Shown here piece by piece: positions 59,377 to 62,837 of a DNA stretch of 62,837 nt. The stretch lies in NCBI GenBank assembly GCA_903913865.1, contig CAIWMU010000175.1, forward strand, positions 1 to 62,837, given 5' to 3'. The notes under the pieces are model-generated. The model made no database searches. It had not been told where the DNA came from and worked only from the letters and a program-made list of their open reading frames with translations. The stretch's first letter is position 1. Every line of letters begins with the position of its first letter. The position numbers and the translations under genes were made by a program. Source of the DNA: an uncultured Verrucomicrobia subdivision 3 bacterium. Its GTDB lineage: Bacteria; Verrucomicrobiota; Verrucomicrobiia; Limisphaerales; UBA8199.

Positions 59377-62265
59377 ATGAGAACGCTCATTGTGGCCAAA
59401 ACACGCCGCGGGCACGGTTTCTGCCTGGGTGCCATCTCCGAAACAGGCCAAAGCCTCCGCCTCCTCTTTCCGGATTCCACCACCGGCAAGTGGACCAGCG
59501 TTGATTATGATGTGGGCGAGATCTGGGATGTCGAGACCACCCCGACCCCGAATCCCCTTCCACCGCACATTGAGGACTGCCTGGTGGTGGGCGCCAAACG
59601 GCTGGGCCGCTCGGAGCGCCTCCTCCAGACGATCCTTCGCCGGATGCCCCCGGCAACCGGCGGTCTCGATTCGCTGTTCACAGGGATGCTACGTTCCACC
59701 CCGGCAGGTGCGCTCTACATCCCGGAGGGCACCAGGCAGCCACCTCTGAGCGCCCACTTCTGGCGCCCAGACAGGCCCCTCAAACTGGCCACCTCTGGAA
59801 AACGGATCCGTTACCTCTACCCCGCCCCGGATGGCGAGAAAACGTTTGCATTCGTCGGCTTTCAGGAGCCCCTCCCGGAGATCCCCGCCGGTGCCCTGCT
59901 CCGCGTTTCCCTCGCCCCCTGGTGGCGACCCAGGGAAAGTCCTGACGAGGAACTGCGATGCTACGCGCAAATCTGCGGCTGGATCCCCGCTGAACCTGTT
60001 GAGTCGCAAACTGCTTCAACACCCGCACCAGTCCCTGAGACCCCGCCATCGGGAGCACCGGACGCAACCTCTCCACTCATGGCTCAGGCCCTGGCCCATC
60101 TCAAGCAGACTTTCGGGTTCTCCCGCTTTCTCCCCACCCAGGAGGCGGTGGTTGACCGGATTTTGCATCGCAAGGACACGCTTGTTGTCATGCCCACAGG
60201 CGGCGGCAAATCCCTTTGCTACCAGCTCCCGGCACTGGTCTTTCCGGGGCTGACCGTGGTGATCTCCCCGCTGGTGGCCCTCATGCAGGATCAGGTCCGC
60301 CAATTGGAGGATCTCGAGGTGCCCGCCGCCTGCCTGAACCACATGGTGGAGTCGGATGTGTATGGCCAGATCATGCACAAGGTGAGGATCGGCTCCATCA
60401 AACTGCTCTATGTGGCCCCGGAAACCCTCCTCCGCCCTGAGATCCTTCACCTGCTCAGCCATTGCGAGGTCTCCTGCGTGGCGATAGATGAGGCCCACTG
60501 CATCTCCGCGTGGGGACATGATTTCAGGCCGGACTACCGCCAGATCCAGTCGCTCAAATTGCGCTTCCCCGATTCCCTCTGGATCGCCCTGACGGCCACC
60601 GCCACAACCCGTGTCCGGAAGGACATCCGGGATCTGTTCAACATCCCGCCGGAGGGGGAGTTCGTGGCCAGCTTCAACCGGACGAACCTCTTCCTTGCCG
60701 TCGAGCACAGGGATGATTGCATACCCCAGATTCTCGAATTTCTGGAGCCCCGCCGGGGCGAGTGCGGCATCATCTACTGCGGCATGCGAAAGCAGGCGGA
60801 TGAGATTGCCGCTGACCTGACCCGCCATGGCTGGCCCGCCATTCCCTACCACGCCGGGCTGGATCGGGAGGTCCGCCAGGCAAACCAGGAACGGTTCCAG
60901 CAGGAGGATGCCCCGCTCATGGTCGCCACTGTTGCCTTCGGTATGGGGATCAACAAGCCGAACGTCCGGTTCGTCATCCACGCCCACCTCCCCAAGGACA
61001 TCGAAAGCTATTACCAGGAAATCGGCCGGGCCGGGCGGGACGGCCTCCCGGCCCAGTGCCTGCTCCTCCACAACCGTAGTGACGCCATGCTGCACCGGCA
61101 CTTCATCCAATCCGGCGCGGAATCTGAACGTGCGGGCCGCGAATCCCGGCTGCAGTCCATCCTCCGCTACGCCGAATCGCGAGCCTGCCGCAGGGTCCCT
61201 CTCCTCGGCTATTTCGATGAATCAAGCACGCCCCCCTGCGGCCTGTGCGACCAGTGCGTCCCGCCCGAAACCTCCGGCACCGGAACCGGCGCGGATGTGA
61301 CTGCCAATGCCGTCAGGTTTCTCACAGCGGTCCGGCTCACCGGCCAGGTTTTCGGTGCAGCCCATATCATCGCGATCCTGCGCGGCTCCCGCTCCGCCAG
61401 AATCACTCAGCTGGGCCATGATGCGCTCCCCGTCTTCGACACGGGTCGAAGCGTGTCAGAACAGACCTGGAAAACGCTCTCGCGGGAATTCATCCAACTC
61501 GGCCTCCTCAACCAGGGCCTGGAGTATGGCGGGCTGAGCCTCACGGAAGCGGGCGAGGGCGTCCTCGCAGGGGGAACAAAGGTCGCCAGCCGTGCCCCAA
61601 CACGGTCCGCAAAGCGTGCTCCCCGGCAGACCTCCACCAGCACTTCAGGCAAGCCGCACGACCCGAGGCTGTTCGATATTCTCCGCCAGCTCCGCCGGCA
61701 GATTGCATCCGAAGCCGGCATTCCACCGTTTATCGTCTTCTCAGACCGCACACTCATCGAGATGGCCTCCATCCAGCCGCGCACCGAGGCAGACCTGCTA
61801 TCCATCAACGGCGTTGGAAAGGCCAAGTATGAAAAATATGGAAGGGCCTTTCTGGAGGCGGTGTGCAGCCACTGCGGGGCTCCCCCGCCCGCCAAATCGC
61901 GGCGCAAGCCCGCGCAGGTGGAGGACGCAAAAAAGAAAACACCCCGGGCGGAGCTGGCCGCCGCCCTGTTCAACGACGGTGAGAGCATCGAGCAGATCGC
62001 TGTGAAGCTGGGTATCAAAACCCAAACCCTCGTCGATCACCTCCACCGCCATGTGCAGGAGGGCGGCCATATCGACAAGGCCCACATGCTGCGGGAATCC
62101 CTTCTCCCGGAACCCCTGCGGGACCAGGTGCTCGCGGAATTCGAGCGGCTCGGCACAGATCGGCTGCAGCCGGTCCACGAAGCACTGGGAGGCATGGTTC
62201 CCCATTCTGAACTCCAGATTCTCCGGATCTATGTGCTCTGCGAGCAAGAGAGCGCCGCTTCCTGA
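59377..62265 (+). CDS. recQ: RecQ-family ATP-dependent DNA helicase with N-terminal extension
   Basis: This 962-residue protein has a RecQ helicase core with Walker A MPTGGGKSLC (about 273-282), IDEAHCISAWGHDFRP (about 370) and VATVAFGMGINKPNVRFVIH. The arginine-finger region GRAGRDGLP and the zinc-binding CGLCDQC region follow. An HRDC domain lies near 765-845 and a C-terminal HTH_40-type region near 860-910 (ELAAALFNDGESIEQIAVKLGIK). The first 220 or so residues are an extra module beginning MRTLIVAKTRRGHGFCLGAI, with a dual-OB-like sequence pattern; standard RecQ has no such domain. It probably unwinds recombination or replication intermediates. It starts at ATG 59377 and is followed by a hairpin. 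Confidence 0.88.
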   Translation: MRTLIVAKTRRGHGFCLGAISETGQSLRLLFPDSTTGKWTSVDYDVGEIWDVETTPTPNPLPPHIEDCLVVGAKRLGRSERLLQTILRRMPPATGGLDSLFTGMLRSTPAGALYIPEGTRQPPLSAHFWRPDRPLKLATSGKRIRYLYPAPDGEKTFAFVGFQEPLPEIPAGALLRVSLAPWWRPRESPDEELRCYAQICGWIPAEPVESQTASTPAPVPETPPSGAPDATSPLMAQALAHLKQTFGFSRFLPTQEAVVDRILHRKDTLVVMPTGGGKSLCYQLPALVFPGLTVVISPLVALMQDQVRQLEDLEVPAACLNHMVESDVYGQIMHKVRIGSIKLLYVAPETLLRPEILHLLSHCEVSCVAIDEAHCISAWGHDFRPDYRQIQSLKLRFPDSLWIALTATATTRVRKDIRDLFNIPPEGEFVASFNRTNLFLAVEHRDDCIPQILEFLEPRRGECGIIYCGMRKQADEIAADLTRHGWPAIPYHAGLDREVRQANQERFQQEDAPLMVATVAFGMGINKPNVRFVIHAHLPKDIESYYQEIGRAGRDGLPAQCLLLHNRSDAMLHRHFIQSGAESERAGRESRLQSILRYAESRACRRVPLLGYFDESSTPPCGLCDQCVPPETSGTGTGADVTANAVRFLTAVRLTGQVFGAAHIIAILRGSRSARITQLGHDALPVFDTGRSVSEQTWKTLSREFIQLGLLNQGLEYGGLSLTEAGEGVLAGGTKVASRAPTRSAKRAPRQTSTSTSGKPHDPRLFDILRQLRRQIASEAGIPPFIVFSDRTLIEMASIQPRTEADLLSINGVGKAKYEKYGRAFLEAVCSHCGAPPPAKSRRKPAQVEDAKKKTPRAELAAALFNDGESIEQIAVKLGIKTQTLVDHLHRHVQEGGHIDKAHMLRESLLPEPLRDQVLAEFERLGTDRLQPVHEALGGMVPHSELQILRIYVLCEQESAAS

Positions 62266-62341
62266 GCCCTGCCGGAAATACAAACGCGTTTTCTGCCCCA
62301 CAGCCCGGGGTTGTCTTGAAAGGGATGGCTCGCGCAGAGCC

Positions 62342-62371
62342 GCGCTGAGAACCTGAGTTTTTTCTCAGCGC
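62342..62371 (+). terminator. Stem-loop after the RecQ gene
   Basis: GCGCTGAGAA (62342-62351) and TTCTCAGCGC (62362-62371) are perfect ten-base arms with a ten-base loop that ends in TTTT. There is no U tract after the stem, so it may be a REP-like palindrome rather than a terminator. Confidence 0.45.
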
Positions 62372-62376
62372 CTCCG

Positions 62377-62498
62377 CCCCATCGAGCGCCATGGGGTCAG
62401 TTCTCACCTGTTGAGTCCGGCCCATCGAGCGCCATGGGGTCAGTTCTCATCTGTTGAGTCCGGCCCCAGCCGGACTCGACAGTGACCGGACTGACCCC
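62377..62498. repeat. Tandem 43-base repeat and REP-like long palindrome
   Basis: Two copies of a 43-base unit (62377-62419 and 62420-62462) contain atcgagcgccatggggtcag and gttctcanctgttgagtccg. The second copy is continued by an inverted repeat: GAGTCCGGC (62456-62464) with GCCGGACTC (62469-62477). Around it GGGGTCAG (62436-62443) pairs with CTGACCCC (62491-62498). The GGGGTCAGnTCTCA word also occurs, inverted, in the palindrome at 10571-10626. Confidence 0.65.
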
Positions 62499-62837
62499 TG
62501 GCGCGGGAAATCGGTCAACGCCCAACCGCCATGGGATCAGGTGCCGGAAATCGGTCATCGCCCGTGCGCCATCGCCTTCCCCTTCCCCAGAACCAACGGT
62601 GCGCACAATTCGCGTCCATCGGCGTCCATTCGCGGTTCTTCCCTTCCCCAGCACCAACGGTGCGAATCATCCCAGCCTGGGGTACAGCCCCAGGAATTCG
62701 CACATTGAAACGATTCAAGGGCTGAAGGCCCGACCCCTCCGTTCCCGCCACCCGCCCGGACATGACACCGGGCCTTCAGCCCTCCGTTCATCCCATGCCC
62801 AATTCCTATGGCGTTGCCATAGGCTGGGATGGTGCCG
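62499..62837. repeat. Palindromic repeat array at the window end, no gene seen
   Basis: Two accaacggtgcg units (62592-62603 and 62662-62673) recur from the first array. Also present are a cccagcctgggg dyad near 62680, gggctgaaggcccg / gggccttcagccc units and a CCTATGGC...GCCATAGG stem-loop (62808-62823). The array ends with gatggtgccg, the sequence found next to the group II intron at 166-175. A gaaccgcgaatgga motif appears inverted at 62625-62638. The tract 62499-62584 holds two ggaaatcggtca-type units and no gene. Confidence 0.75.

Noticed and set aside
62377-62462. Two tandem 43-base units considered as a CRISPR array
   Set aside because: Only two units, directly adjacent with no spacers, and no cas gene is present.

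Overview
This 62.8 kb window is high-GC bacterial DNA, most likely from a member of the Verrucomicrobiota. The evidence is the combination of a large autotransporter-associated beta-strand repeat protein, a DUF4838 secreted protein, a NamZ/DUF1343 protein, Tat-exported sugar-processing enzymes, a PEP-CTERM/exosortase locus and intergenic DNA filled with small palindromic repeat modules. Phylum and family are inferred from gene content only; there is no rRNA or tRNA gene in the window.

Layout. 1-165 is the 3' end of a group II intron (maturase C-terminus, then domains V and VI), inserted in a palindromic repeat array. 477-4800 is a lower-GC, translationally coupled McrBC-like (AAA+ plus DUF2357/PD-(D/E)XK) restriction cassette with a small coupled ORF in front. 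5647-13947 holds a NarL-type regulator, a frameshifted DUF4838 gene, the beta-strand repeat protein behind a candidate sigma-54 promoter, an NtrC-type regulator and a membrane glycosyltransferase. 14016-22570 is sugar metabolism: ROK kinase, two tandem thymidylate-kinase paralogues, SGNH hydrolase, alpha-L-fucosidase, two TIM-barrel isomerase-type proteins and an MFS transporter. An orphan FlbD-like gene follows.

23492-49011 is a surface-polysaccharide and protein-sorting region. On the minus strand, one gene train runs from an enhancer-binding protein (EBP) through an O-antigen ligase, a GT4, a nucleotidyltransferase-like protein, a STAS protein, a fused HATPase/GAF/SpoIIE phosphatase and a receiver protein. 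A second train holds a phosphodiesterase-like protein, an FkbM methyltransferase, a GT4, a flippase, a GT2 and a GT4, and is followed by a very large hybrid histidine kinase. On the plus strand, divergent from the EBP, lie a PEP-CTERM/DUF4114 protein behind a good -24/-12 promoter with an upstream inverted repeat, then a coupled TPR protein, exosortase, EpsI-like protein and GT2. The reading is that EPS synthesis, exosortase cargo and a partner-switching module are wired together.

49455-62265 carries small accessory genes: GNATs, a signal-peptidase-like lipoprotein lacking both catalytic residues, NTF2-like, FMN-binding and small membrane proteins, a DUF4143 ATPase, a PocR-domain hybrid kinase, NamZ, a rhodanese, and a RecQ helicase with an unusual N-terminal extension. 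The window ends, as it begins, in palindromic repeats.
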